Part shown: piece by piece, positions 47,499-58,900 of the stretch | Layout: each line of letters begins with the position of its first letter | Numbering within the stretch: position 1 is the stretch's first letter | Assembly: GCA_027625915.1 (NCBI GenBank) | Contig: JANTQA010000008.1 | Location: forward strand, 4,705,501-4,769,500 | DNA: 64,000 nt | From: Anaeramoeba flamelloides | Lineage: Eukaryota > Metamonada > Anaeramoebidae | Direction: 5' to 3' | Notes under the pieces: generated by a model | Seen by the model: only the letters and a program-made list of their open reading frames with translations | Told to the model about the DNA's origin: nothing | The model's database searches: none | Program-made: the position numbers and the translations under genes

Positions 47499-48002
47499 TT
47501 AAAAATGTCCATTTATCGATTCTCCATTGTGTTCTACAACTAATCTTAACCTTTTCTCCATTGAACTAACCAAATTCTCAATAACCCCCCATTCGATATT
47601 CTTCCAAACTCTTCTAACAATCGCTTCAAGTTTTTTTTCAGTTTTGGGTGCTTCTAAACTAATTCTTTTACCCATGATTCCCCAAAGATTCTCAATTGGA
47701 TTGAGATCCGGCGAATTGGGAGGCCAATTTTCCAAAACTGAACATTTCTTTGATAAGTATTCTTTTGTGGACCTCGATGTATGTGCAGGAGCACCATCAT
47801 GCATCAATATCCAATTCCATTTTCCAAATTCTTTATCCATATCTGTGAACACTCGACAACGCGAAATTGCCTTTTTTTGATAGCTTTCGGAATTAACAAT
47901 TTTTGGACATTTAATTAAACTCAATATCCAACTATAGTTAATTCCACCAAAAAACACAATTTTTTTGCCATACTTTTCCTTTTCGCGAAAAACAGAATCT
48001 TT
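47499..48002 (-). pseudogene. Tc1-type transposase, DDE carboxyl part
   Basis: The open frame encodes KKIVFFGGINYSWIL, MHDGAPAHTSRSTKEYLSKK, ENWPPNSPDLNPIENLWGIM and ends VVEHNGESINGHF. The second catalytic aspartate (HDGAPAH) and the glutamate (PIENLWG) are separated by 34 residues, the DD34E spacing of Tc1. The frame is open further right to 48035, but there a T-rich run ending in AAAG suggests a splice acceptor near 48003, since homologues continue DSVFR...KYG at this point. The first catalytic aspartate lies upstream (VFTDETWF, near 48320). Confidence 0.85.
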
Positions 48003-48239
48003 AAAAAAAGAAAAAAGAAAATTACAAAAAAGCAAAATTAAATTAAAAAAAAAAAAAAAAAAAAAAAATACAATTATGGTATTAAGATTGAGAAGTTTGG
48101 ATCTTTTTTTTACAAGTTGTCATCAAAAAAGTCATTTTTAGACAATTTTAATTTTTCATGATCACGTAGTTAAAATGATGTGATCCACAACCTATGAATC
48201 TTACTAAAGAATCCAATTGAAAAAAAAAAAAAAAAAAAA

Positions 48240-48628
48240 AAAAGATAACCTTCATTTTCCCCCCATTGTCACCAAATAAACCCATTGAGACTTTCTAAAT
48301 AAAACCACGTTTCATCTGTAAAAACAACCTTTTTCCAATCTGTATTATTTTCTATGTGATATTGTGCGAAATTTAATCTTTTCTGTTTTGTTTGTTCTGT
48401 TAATTTTGGTTTAACTTTTGGAGCTTTATATTTAAAATTTAAAGATTTCCTAATCCTCCAAACTGATGTTGCACTGATTTCAATTTCTCGTGTTTCTTTT
48501 TAAAAAATGTTGCTAATTTTTCACAACTCAATTTTCTATTTTTTTTTGTTTCATTCTCGACAATATCAGTAATTTCATCAGATTTTATTCTTTTTTCTAC
48601 CTGTTGATTTTGTAAAGTCTAGTGTTCT
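48240..48628 (-). pseudogene. Tc1-type transposase, damaged middle part
   Basis: On the - strand the text gives KSDEITDIVENETKKNRKLS, then in another frame EIEISATSVWRIRKSLNFKY, KAPKVKPKLTEQTKQKRLNF and AQYHIENNTDWKKVVFTDET-WF, which is the transposase second helix-turn-helix and the first DDE aspartate. There is at least one frameshift near 48500 and a stop codon shortly after DETWF. A T/A-rich interval (48003-48250) separates this part from the carboxyl exon and could be an intron. Confidence 0.7.
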
Positions 48629-48691
48629 AAAAAAATTTAAAAACAAAATTAAAATAAAATCAAAACAATTGAATTAAAAAAGGATTAAATA

Positions 48692-48847
48692 CCCTTTCAT
48701 TTCAAATTTTTGTTCCCAATATCGAACTTTCTTTATTGTTATTCCCAAGTTTTGTGCAATTTTACTTCTTGAAATGCCTCTATTTCGAAGTTGAACAATT
48801 TTGAGTTTGTTGATACTTTCATTTATTTCTTTCTGAATTTGTTTCAT
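48692..48847 (-). pseudogene. Tc1-type transposase, amino-terminal helix-turn-helix
   Basis: From ATG: MKQIQKEINESINKLKIVQL, RNRGISRSKIAQNLGITIKK, VRYWEQKFEMKG. This is the first DNA-binding helix-turn-helix of Tc1 transposases (the R-x-x-G-x-S-x-x-x-I-A...G pattern). A GGGTATTTAATC sequence at its end may be an intron donor, with the next part beginning near 48628. Confidence 0.75.
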
Positions 48848-49145
48848 TTTAAAAAGGGTGAAAAAAAATAAAAAAATGAAAACGAAAAAAATTTTAATTT
48901 TTGAAAAATAGAAGACTATTTTTGAAAATTAAGATAAAATATGTTTGATAATCCTAATACCAATTTGATACAATCATTAATTAATTTCTCAAGTTTAATT
49001 TCATAAAAAAAAAATTATGCCCCACATTTTGAAATTCAGTTTATATTTTTTTATTCACAATTTACAAACGAGATTTCTCATATCAAATAAATTTGCACAC
49101 CAATTTTTTAAAATATTGAATTTTAATTTTTATTGTTTTCTTTTA

Positions 49146-49342
49146 CAGTCAGTTTCACTTTTAAGGCACAAACTTTCAACGAAATTTAAGGCACAAAAAA
49201 ATCTCAAATTAAGGCACAAAATTTGGAATTTTATTTTTTACAATTTATTTTTACTAGAATTTGAATTTTGTGCCTTAATTTGAGATTTTTATTGTGCCTT
49301 AAATTTCGTTGAAAGTTTGTGCCTTAAAAGTGAAACTGACTG
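49146..49342. mobile_element. TA-flanked MITE M1, copy 5
   Basis: CAGTCAGTTTCACTTTTAAG to CTTAAAAGTGAAACTGACTG, TA at 49144-49145 and 49343-49344. The arms are close to perfect over about 90 bp each, with a small centre (TTTATTTTTTACAATTTATT). It lies 100 bp from the Tc1-type element, but its ends differ from that element, so it is not a deletion derivative of it. Confidence 0.9.
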
Positions 49343-49344
49343 TA

Positions 49345-50585
49345 ATGAATTTTAAAAATCCAGTTGAGTGCTTTTATATTCCATAGAGTTTTGTATATTT
49401 TAAAATGATACTACAATTAATTTGATTCAATCATGAATAATTCTTGAAATTCTCTATAGCCTTTTATTTGAAAAAGAATTTAGATTTTTTTTAAACATTT
49501 AAATTGCATTGAAAATATATTATTTACTATTAATTACAATTAACTTTAATTAGAGACAAATATATGGTGATAATATCCCGCTAAGCAATTAAAATCTTTA
49601 TTACCAAGAGGATGTAAAGATAAATATTATTCAAGAAGGAAAAAAAAAAAGAGATTATTGGTGATAGGTATAAGAACAGGTTATTTTTGAACTTTTCTGA
49701 TGGATCTTCAAAATATTATGATTTTAAATATTATCTAAAAAAGACAATTTATTATTTTTTTCATCAAAAATAGTAATTGAAGAGTCTAAGATCAATATGG
49801 TTAAAAATATTTTATTTTAAATTTGTAATATTTTGTATTGTAAATAGCAATTATTATTTCTCAATTGCACTCAATTTCAGGAACAAAAAAATTTATTTAT
49901 CAAAAGAATCAAATAAAAATCAACAAAAAAAAATTTTTTAATTGAAAACCATAATTTTTTTTTTCTTTATTACTCGTCATCTAACCTTTTATTTTACACA
50001 CTTCAATTTGTATTTCAGAAAAAAAAATAATAATTCCTTTTTTTAACTTATAATAAAATCCATACTGTATTGAAGATCGATCAGCTAAGAACCAAAATAA
50101 CATGCTCTTAAACCGAACAGAATATAATATTGTTTTTTCATTCTTGGGTGATTGCTAACCTTAAAAAACTAATCATTTATCATTTGGAAATTGAAGTAAA
50201 AAGTTTTTACTTTTTATTGAACTTTCAGGTTTTTTCAAGATCGGACAATCTATATAGCAAAAAAGAAGCTGCTTTTAAAGCAAACCATGTGATACTTGTG
50301 GGAACAATTTTAACTGGCATAATCTGATCCACATATAATCCAGATAAGCATTAGAGACCTTCCAGAATAAAATAGCGAAAAGTTGAAAAAACTTCTCGCA
50401 AACAACAATTTTACACCAAAACGCAGGCCTATTTGAGATTGTATCATTTGTATCTGCAATAACATATTTTTTTTTTGTGTTAAAAACACCAAAAAACAGC
50501 TTGAATGTAATTGTCTTTTTCACATAAGATCTAAATTCAAAAACAAATTTCAGAATTATTTTTTTCATTTTTCAGTCCGGCCTTA
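49345..50585. other. Intergenic; R2 repeat copy and a less AT-rich stretch before the membrane-protein gene
   Basis: Repeat R2 lies at 50050-50185. From 50230 to 50585 the composition is mild and both strands have open frames (- strand: YVIADTNDTISNRPAFWCKI; + strand: TILHQNAGLFEIVSFVSAIT). Neither can be chosen, and upstream exons of the 50586 gene or promoter sequence are both possible. Confidence 0.4.
50050..50185. repeat. Dispersed repeat R2, copy 2
   Basis: The match to 1850-1985: GAAGATCGATCAGCTAAGAA, CCAAAATAACATG, and GCTAACCTTAAAAAACTAAT. The spacing between blocks is similar in both. Confidence 0.55.
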
Positions 50586-51470
50586 ATGGTTTCTTCTCTG
50601 ACTTTATTTAATCTTGACTTAGTCTTTGTAGTTGTGTGTGTTGTATTTTTTGTGAAGCGTCTATATCGCCAAGCACAAATAAGCGAAAAATTCCGACATG
50701 TCACTTCAAACAACGCGCATTTAGTGAGCCAATTGCCACCAGAATTGTCCACTCTCTATGCAACCCTGGTCTCTCTTGAAGAGCGAGTGATTTATTGTTC
50801 CATCCCTACCAGCCATATCTCATGGACGATTCTTTGCTCATGGATCTTTTCGTTGGGAAACTTTTCTGCACTCTTGATTGGTGCAATAAGCTATGTTATG
50901 TCCAGCCGGAAGGGTCTTCTTGAGGTGCCCTTGTCCCCCTTTGTACTTCAAATTCTGATCTCGGTGTTAGTCAATCTCTTTTGCTTTCGAACTGTTGATC
51001 GCAAATTAAGTGCAATGTATGTTATAACCGATCAAAAGGTGTATCTAATTGGCAATTTCCATCTTCGCTTTTCATTTTCCTTTGTCCGCGATCATAGGAT
51101 CTGGGATTTAAATGAGCTACCAGAACTGACAGTCATCGAAGACAGCTTTGGTGAAGGCCACATCCTTTTTGATCGTGAGATCAATGTCAACACAAACAAC
51201 AAAAAGGAAACCCAGATTGGCTTTCGTTATATCAATTCTGTTCGGGATGTTGAATTATTGATCCGCAAAGAAATCGATTTAAAAGCAATCAACCAAAATT
51301 CGAAATCAAACAACCACGAAACGCAGAACAAATCCCATGTCAACCAAAGTTATAGTAACTCGGATCAATCTTTTGAAAAGGAATTAGAATTTGAATTAAA
51401 TGATGATTTAAACAATTTAGAAACAGAAAAAAGGAGCTACCAAAACATTAAATTGCTTAAAAAAGATTAA
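50586..51470 (+). CDS. Membrane protein with bacterial-type PH (bPH2-like) domain, 294 residues
   Basis: An intronless frame from ATG to TAA with the least AT-biased composition of the window. Hydrophobic segments lie at residues 11-24, 79-105 and 114-136. Residues about 138-230 match the pattern of bacterial PH-like domains such as YdbS/YdbT: AMYVITDQKVYLIGNF, a strand-rich middle (WDLNELPELTVIEDSFGEGH), and GFRYINSVRDVELLIRKEI closing in a helix. LSTLYATLVSLEERVIYCSI before the second membrane segment is the usual 'E-E-V-I-Y' entry. The tail (about 235-294) is polar, N/S/E-rich and probably disordered. In bacteria the family sits in the envelope; in protists it is uncharacterised, so function is open. 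Confidence 0.85.
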   Translation: MVSSLTLFNLDLVFVVVCVVFFVKRLYRQAQISEKFRHVTSNNAHLVSQLPPELSTLYATLVSLEERVIYCSIPTSHISWTILCSWIFSLGNFSALLIGAISYVMSSRKGLLEVPLSPFVLQILISVLVNLFCFRTVDRKLSAMYVITDQKVYLIGNFHLRFSFSFVRDHRIWDLNELPELTVIEDSFGEGHILFDREINVNTNNKKETQIGFRYINSVRDVELLIRKEIDLKAINQNSKSNNHETQNKSHVNQSYSNSDQSFEKELEFELNDDLNNLETEKRSYQNIKLLKKD

Positions 51471-52240
51471 TGCCTTTCAGAAATGAAGACAAGAAGATTA
51501 TTTCTTTCTTTTTTAAAAAAATAAAAACTGAAAATTATCTCGTTTATTTTGTTATGCTTCACATAATTTTCATTTCGATTTTTCATAAAAAAATGATTGT
51601 TAACAAAAATCCACATAAAAATAAATTAAAAATTAAAAAGTTGATTATTTTAATCATTCCTAACACGAAAGTTTTACCCTACTTCAACCATTGTTCCATT
51701 TTTTGTGAATTTTTGTTACGAATTCACAAATAATTTGTGAAAATCTTGTGAAAATGAAAGTAAAAAAAATTAAAATTTTAGATTGGATTAAAAACACTCT
51801 ATTAAACTAGTCGATGTGATTGGCAAAAAAATTATTCTCACATAAATTTACAAATTAATTATTTATGGTGAAATAATCTGAAAAAAGGTTCCTGTTTTTG
51901 TGATACGATTTTTTGAAAAAGAACTCTCAAAATATATGATATTGGTACTTGAAACAAAATTAAATATTTATTTTTACAGTTATATATTATACGAAGAAAT
52001 AACAAAAAAATGATTTTTCATTTTTTATCTAAAATTTCCTTGTTCATATTTTTTGAGAATTTTGAGAGAGGTTCACACAAATTTAAAAATACAGTGATTA
52101 CAGTCATTGTGAAATGAAAAAAAGATTATCTTTTTTTAGGTGTAAGGAATATGTTATTTTGGTTTTGAATTTCCGATCAGAAACTTTTTATGAATTGTAA
52201 TGTTTGTTAAAAAATGAATTTTTTTAATTGGTTAATTAAC
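51471..52240. other. Intergenic, no gene seen
   Basis: An 87-codon frame follows the membrane-protein gene with its ATG overlapping the stop, but its sequence is K/I/F-rich like random AT-rich DNA and it is not accepted. An inverted, worn R2 copy is near 52120-52200. Confidence 0.4.
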
Positions 52241-52249
52241 CCTACTAAT

Positions 52250-53965
52250 AATACTATTGAATATATTAAAAAAAGATCAATTTTATTTATTCATAAAAAA
52301 GGAAATGAAGGAGTAGCTTTGAATTATCGACTAATTTCAATTAATCAAAGTTGACCAAGATTATTTTTAAAAATGTTATATAAACTAATTGAACCTTGTT
52401 GGGAATTTATTTATAAATCACAATTTATATTTCGAAAAAAATAGGATAGTCGAATTGCAGTATTAAATTTCAAAAATACTTATAATAAGATAAAATCAAA
52501 TAAAGTAAATAAAAATGATACACTTATATTATAATGATTTATATAGCAAAATGTTTTGACTCAATCAATTATAAAATAATAAGAAAAACAATAAAAAAAT
52601 TTATTCTAAATAAAATTATACAAAATTTTTTATTAAAATATTATCAAGGGGAAGGATTTGGTATATTCCAAGGAGATCCCTTATCTCCCATTTTATTTGC
52701 TCTTATTTCGTTTTTTCTTTTATTAAAAATTATACCATTAACAAATCATTGTCAAATGTTTGTAGATGATCTAATCCTAATTATAAAAGGAAATAAAATT
52801 AAATAAATTAAAAATTAAAATTCAATTTATGAAATTATTATTCAATTTGGATTAAAATCAAATAAAGATAAAACAGTTATATCAAAAGATTTAAAAAAAA
52901 TTTGAATATTTTGGGTATTTTTTTAGATAAAATTTCACATATGGTTTATAATTGAAAAAAATCTAAAAAAACATATAATAACTGCAAAAAATCATTAAAT
53001 AACAATTCTCTGAATAATATTTTAAAAATTAGACTATTTAAATCTTTTATATTAAGCCCATTAAAATATGGTTTAGAAATATATAATATTATTATCAATA
53101 AAAACTTTAATTTATTTAAATTCTTGGATTTATTCCTGTATTGCTGTAAATATATATAATAAAAAGAAATACACCAATTCTTATGAAATAAAAAGGAATT
53201 TAAAACCAAAAATATGATAATTCCAGTAAATAAAAAGAAATTTAAATTAAAAAATAAATTAGGAAATTTATCTCTTCCTCATTTAGAAAAATTAATAAAA
53301 TTTAATCAAACAATAAATAATAAAATCAACTGATATTCAAAAGATTTAAAAGAATTAAAAAATGAAATATATAAGTACACATTCAATGAGTTGCTGAATT
53401 CCAAAAGTTTGAAGTGTGGTTATTATTTTTTTAATTTAAGAAATAAAAAGAAAATTTTTGAAAATTTTCTATTTATTTCTAAAATTAAAAAAATGCTAGG
53501 CACTTGACGACACTCCACAAAATTATTTTACAATAATTAAAAATCAAAATTATTTATTTAAAACTCAAAAATATTTGAGTTATCCGTCAAGTTCATTAAT
53601 TATAAAATTCAGATCGTTTACTAACTGCTTAAATAGATATTACTATGTAATTAATAAAAATTCAAATAAATTGTGTCCTTTATGTTCAAAATATGAACAA
53701 AAGGAAATTATAGAAAATATTGATCATTTTTATGGGTTTGTAATTCCTATGAAAAAGATAGATTAATGTTTTATAACAAATTAAAAGAAATAAATCTTAA
53801 TGAACTAATTTCAAATCAAGACAGTTTGTAATTATTTTCATTAATTGATAATCGTGAAATCTATGATTTTACGCTTAAATTCCTGAAAGGGAATTTAAGG
53901 CTAAAAGCAACTAGAGTATAATTTCCACTTCTTCGATAATAAAATAAAAAAATGAATTTTTTTTT
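52250..53965 (+). mobile_element. LINE-A, 5'-truncated copy
   Basis: The copy begins inside the reverse transcriptase (KRSILFIHKKGNEG, LNYR-ISINQS). It continues with IAKCFDSINYKIIRKTIKK, FGIFQGDPLSPILFALIS and MFVDDLILI, where the catalytic box is F-V-D-D. Then come KFKLKNKLGNLSLPHLEKLI, segment P (53411-53517), LSYPSSSLIIKFRSFTNCLN, RYYYVINKNSNKLCPLCSKY and IIENIDHF, and the 3' stem-loop (53915-53929) with a tail of AATAAAATAAAA. Several stops and frameshifts are present. It is collinear with 16800-19245 except that it lacks the LINE-B insertion. Confidence 0.85.
53411..53517. repeat. Palindromic segment P within LINE-A, short form
   Basis: About 107 bp, with an inverted pair AATTTAAGAAATAAAAAGAA against TTTCTATTTATTTCTAAAATT and the end block CTAGGCACTTGACGACACTCC. 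It lies between LINE-A texts NELLNSKS and YFTIIKNQNYLF, the same junction as in the copy at 18377. Confidence 0.65.
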
Positions 53966-54390
53966 TCATTTTTTTTTTAAAGCCAAATTTGGAAAAAAAG
54001 GATAAATAGATTAATAAATTGGTAGAATATAAATAAAAAATTTAGGAGTTGTGAGTTATCAATTCATATTTGTATTAATGTAGGTTTTATTTGATGTTTT
54101 TAATACAATTATTTTTATTCCCCGATTAAATTGAGTAATTTAGAAAAGGGAATATGTGATAGACTTTATTAGTTGTAGATTCAAAAATGAATTTAATCTT
54201 GCTAAAACTTTGAAATAAGATTTTTTATTTTGTTATTATTTTTAATTATTAATTATTCAATTCAAATAACACCCAATAAAACTAATTGATGACTAGTCGA
54301 ATAAATATATTAGTATTTTATAAAAGATTAACAAAATTGAATCAATGAAAATTCAGATCTATTAAACAAAAATATTATTTTCTATAAGTT

Positions 54391-54893
54391 TTGGAAATAG
54401 AAAACTATTTTCAAAAAATGAAAAATAGTTGCAGAAAAAAATTTTTTTTCATAAATTGTTTTAACCTTATCACACGAATAATTATAACAATTCAATTCAT
54501 TTTTGACAGAAAAAAATCGATTTTGAATTTTGAAGATAACATAACAAAATTCCCAAATATCTTCAATGAAATGTTAATTTTGAAAAATAAAATTTCGTCT
54601 TATGTAACAAAAACACAATTTCGAAAAGATGAAAATGAATTTCCAAAATTTAATTGTTTTAAGAAAAAATACAAATATTTTACAATATATTAAATAAATC
54701 ATTATTTTTGTTTAACCAAAAGATATATCTCAAAAAAGGTAAAAAAATCATTTATATTAATCCCTGTGGCAATAAAAAAGACTTGTTTTTGTTTAATAAT
54801 GATGAAAAAGCTAATAAACAGAGTAAAAAAAATTATAATGTAAAATATAAAATCAATTTAATTGTTTCCTATATTAACAAAAGGTTTGAATAA
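54391..54893 (+). other. Two open stretches of unknown origin
   Basis: One frame reads MEIENYFQ-like text (from TTG) ... FIFDRKKSILNFEDNITKFP and FNEMLILKNKISSYVTKTQF; a second, 15 bp after its stop, gives FNQKIYLKKGKKIIYINPCG then NKKDLFLFNNDEKANKQSKK. The protein-like character and small gap suggest a decayed gene or the remains of a mobile element. No family is recognised and no start or splice site is convincing. Confidence 0.3.
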
Positions 54894-55049
54894 AACAATT
54901 TGATCTATTGGAAAAAATTTATTTTTCTGGGTTTCTTAATAGATTATAATTTTTTGATACTTGGCATCTTCAAAATTCGTATGTTTCGAATAACAAAAAT
55001 AATATTTTTTACATTTTTGCAATTGTTGTTATAAAGTATTGATCTTATA

Positions 55050-55110
55050 AATTTAGAATGTTTTGTGTCTTAAATTTTGTTCAAAGTTTATGCTTTAAAC
55101 CTCTTTATTG
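55050..55110. repeat. MITE M1 fragment
   Basis: TTTTGTGTCTTAAATTTTGTTC and AAAGTTTATGCTTTAA match the right arm of the M1 MITE (TTGTGCCTTAAATTTCGTTG, AAAGTTTGTGCCTTAA). The terminal block is lost. It is a sixth, worn copy. Confidence 0.5.
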
Positions 55111-55950
55111 ACTTTTTAAAATTGTTGGAAATTTATTAAACAGAAAAAAAAACCCTAAAAAAACCCCAATATTAACAATTGGGATTCAGAAAGGGAAATA
55201 CCCTAATAATTTTCAATTTAAAAATTATTAATATGTCGAAATTTAAATTATTGAAAATATATTATTAATCAATAAATTATTTAAATGAAAATGATTAAAC
55301 ATAAACTAATAATTAATAGAAATACTTCGATTATTTGTCATTTACAATACCCACAAAACTAAAAAAGAAATAATTTAAAGTAAAAAAAAATATAATTATG
55401 TCAAAAATTTTGTAGAGTAAATTTATTTTTTCAAGTTAAATTTTAAAAAATACTTATCCTATATAAAGAGAGATTTAGAATTGGCGAAATTCATAGATTC
55501 TAATTCAAAGAGTTTCTGGATACTACGTCAAAAAAATTAATTGGAAAAATTTTAAACCCAATTCAGTTTTCTATAAAAAATTTTGGAGTGAGAACAAGAA
55601 AAAATTTATATCTGTATAAATTTGTTGCTATTTTGTCAAAATATTTTCATCAATCAAATTGTTAAACACAGCCAATTAATTTTATTTGAGTTTCTTCTAC
55701 TTTAAAAGAATTCAAATTTAACCTCAATATAAAAAATTCGAACAAAATATTGCTCGAACAAAACAAATTATATAATTGGAAAATAGAAAGGAAAAACTGA
55801 AAAACTAAAAAATGAAAAAATTATTTCCAAAATTTCTGGAAACTGTATTATTGTGATTCTTTTAAATACTTTAACTAGTCAAAAATTGAATTTTAGGTTT
55901 ATATATTGATTGACATTTAAAATCAAAAACAAAAAAAAAAATAAGAAATA

Positions 55951-58900
55951 TTAATTTATTTCTTCAGAATTTACCATTTTGATAATTTCTCTAACGCGTA
56001 TCAAAACATTATTTTTAATTTGAGAAAAAAGAATATTTTTATATTTTTTTTTCAAATCAATTTTCAGTTTATGATATTGCTCTAAATTATTATCTAAATA
56101 AAAAAATTGATAAAATGAGGCTGTGTAGTGAGATATTAGCATATCTTTATCGAATACTAGTTTTTCTAAAAATGATTTGTGTTCTTTTGGATTAAATAGT
56201 GAATGTCCATCTTCGTTTTGTATCATAAATATTAAGAGAGCACAAATTCTAGAATTTGAATTTAATCTATTTGGTTGCAAATTTTGTATTATGAGTGGGA
56301 AAATATTGGGGTTTATTTTAAGTAATAAATTTGATGAACAAACCCATTCGTTGTTTATAATTTTTTGAAATAAAGAATCATAATTAGAACTAATTGTTGA
56401 ATTAATAATATTACCATCACTATTATTGTCAAGATTATTATTTAAAATTTTCTTAAAAGAAATTAATTTCATGATTATTTCGAGTAAATAAACGAGAATT
56501 TTAGAATTTTTTTCATTGAAATTTAATATTGCTTCGATCATATTATTGAAATAAAAAAATAATTGGTTGATTTTCTCTGGTTGGTTATGCCTTTTAATTA
56601 AATAAAATTTACAAAATAATAGTAATTTTTCAACAATTTCAAGATAAGAATATCTAACATTCAAATTTTTAGCAACTGATAAGGAATTAAAAAAAACATG
56701 CAACAAATCCGTCCCTTCAAAATTGTTTTTCTTATCCGTGGGGAAGATGGTTAATTGCAACAGTTTAAATAGCCATATTTTACCCGAATGTTTAAATTCA
56801 AAAATAGTCGACTGTATCAACGATTGTATTATTTTTAAACCACTTTTATTTATTACTTGCAATTTTAAAGTTTTTTCCATTGCTGGCTTGAATTTATTCG
56901 CTATATTTGATGGGATTAAAATTAATTTTTTAAAAATTTCAAATAATTCGTTAAGTGTTTTCTTATTAATAGATTTTAATAATTTCTTTAATTCGGGTTT
57001 CGCCCCCATTTTAAAAAGATTCTTCATTAAATATTTTTCAAAATTGGTAAAAAATCTTTTTGGGCAATAAAGAAATAATTGTGAAAAATAGTATGGAAAA
57101 TCCAATGCAATTAATAGATAAAGAATGATTAATAATTCATTTTTTAATTCATTTTTGTCTTCCTTGGCCGAATTATAGTTTTTTGATTCCCAACGCCTTT
57201 TTTGTATTTTGGAAACGCTGTAGTCATAAATGAAATAAAATATATTCTCTTTGATTTCGAAATTGGTTGCTTTGGAATAGATGTCCAAAATAAGCTTGAA
57301 ATGGTTTTTTGTTAATTCACTTGGAAACGAATTAAAGTCCAAAAAAGTTTTTTTTTGATATAAATAATTTAGTAAAATCCTTATTAAATATTTTATTGAA
57401 AACGCTGTAAAAAAATGATTCATTTCTAAAAAAATTAATATAATCTCTAATTTAATTCTTTTAATTCTGCCAAAATCTATTCTCTCCCCATTGGTCAAAA
57501 AAAATAAAAAACAGTTCATTGCTGCTTTCCACACTTTACTAGATTTTTCTTCGTTTGCTGATAATTGGACAACCATGTCTTGAATTGTGATTAATAATAT
57601 TTCTTCTATTTTATTCAATTGGGTATTATATTTTTTTATATTGTTTGTCTTTTCATCCCCGCCATTTCTTTTCATCTTTCCCTGATTATCCTTATTCTTA
57701 TCATTATTATTCTTTTTATCGTTCTTTTTATCACTATTTTTATTGTTTCCATTGCTTTTATTTTTATTATTATCATTATCATTATCATTTGATTTGGGTT
57801 TAATATTTAATTGCTCAATATCAAAAATTAAATTAGAGTGTATTAATAAATTAAAGAGTAAATTAAAGGCCATTAATTTCTTATTAGTTTGTTCTGCATT
57901 TAACATTGAACATAAGTTTTTAATTAAAAGTGCAAATTCCTTAATTCCTTTCATTAAATAGCATTCGATCGCAATTTTAATCCAAAATTCAAATAGAGTT
58001 TTTTTTGTAACGGAGCTGTCTTCATTAGAATTCAGAATTGTTTGGGAAATTAATTGGATTTCGTTCTTTTTAAAATTAAAATTTTCTTGCTCAATATAAT
58101 GCTTGTATTGAAACAATTGCTTTTTATTTTTATTTAAAGTTGAGATATCTGCTTGGCTCATTATTGAGGATTCAAATATTGTTTGTTTTTTTTTATTTCT
58201 TGCTTCTAATAATGATAGAAATTGAGATTTGTGTTTTTCAATTATTCCATTTGGTGTTATTATTAAATGCCTTTCCTTAATTTTGAATTTGCTTTTGTGA
58301 TTTTCGTTTTTATTTGTTTCTTTCTTCTTTTTCAAATTTTCAATTTTTGATTCATCAGTTTCTTGGTTTTTATTATTATCATTATTCTTTTTATTATACT
58401 TTTTATCGTTCTTTTTATCGTTCTTTTTATTGTTTCCATTGTTATTTTTATTATCGCTATATTTATTATTATTATTATTCTTCTTATTCGTATTTTGATC
58501 ATAATTATTCTTATTTTTCTCTTGAATTGTTTGTATTTCGTTGTTGGTTTCGATTTGGAACTGTCCTCCAAAAATTGGTAAAAAAAGAATACTAGATCTG
58601 AACACGGGATCTTGGTTTATATTATAGAACTCTAAGCTTTTTAAAAAATTGTTCTCAATACAGTTTCGTGTTTTGGGTTTGTTTTTTTCTTTTTTTCTTG
58701 TTTTCTTTGATTTTTTTCTTTTTTTTTTTCTTTCATTTTTGAGATATTCAAGCAATCCAGTGATCGGACTTTTGTCTTTTGTTTGATTTTTAATAATGCA
58801 ATTTTGTTTTTGAGTCAAAGAATTTAAAATGCCTATTGTGTTATTGATCTCTTTTATTAGTTCTTCGTTTTTACGATCTTTAATTATTGAAATAAATTTG

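Larger units (their letters stand above)
47272..49043 (-). mobile_element. Tc1-type DNA transposon with 26-bp inverted ends
   Basis: The left end TAAACTGAATTTCAAAATTT (47272) and the right end, read on the other strand, TAAACTGAATTTCAAAATGT match at 25 of 26 positions including GGGGCA; TA flanks both sides (47270-47271, 49044-49045). Between them, on the - strand, lie a helix-turn-helix segment (48847-48692), a middle transposase part with VVFTDETWF, and the DDE carboxyl part (48002-47499). The length of 1772 bp is normal for Tc1/mariner. The ends are well preserved, but the transposase is interrupted, so it is probably not self-mobile. Confidence 0.9.

Noticed and set aside
49146-49342. M1 MITE as a deletion product of the adjacent Tc1-type element
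   Set aside because: The terminal sequences differ (CAGTCAGTTTCAC against TAAACTGAATTTC), so the two are separate families.
51470-51733. 87-codon frame overlapping the stop of the membrane-protein gene
   Set aside because: Random-like K/I/F sequence, AT-rich unlike the gene before it; the TAATG overlap is probably chance.
52534-52806. 90-codon frame with reverse transcriptase motifs taken as a gene
   Set aside because: It is a piece of the decayed LINE-A copy, not an independent gene.
58314-58595. Frames rich in F/Y/I on both strands
   Set aside because: Shadows of the N/K-rich insert of the helical-repeat gene on the - strand.
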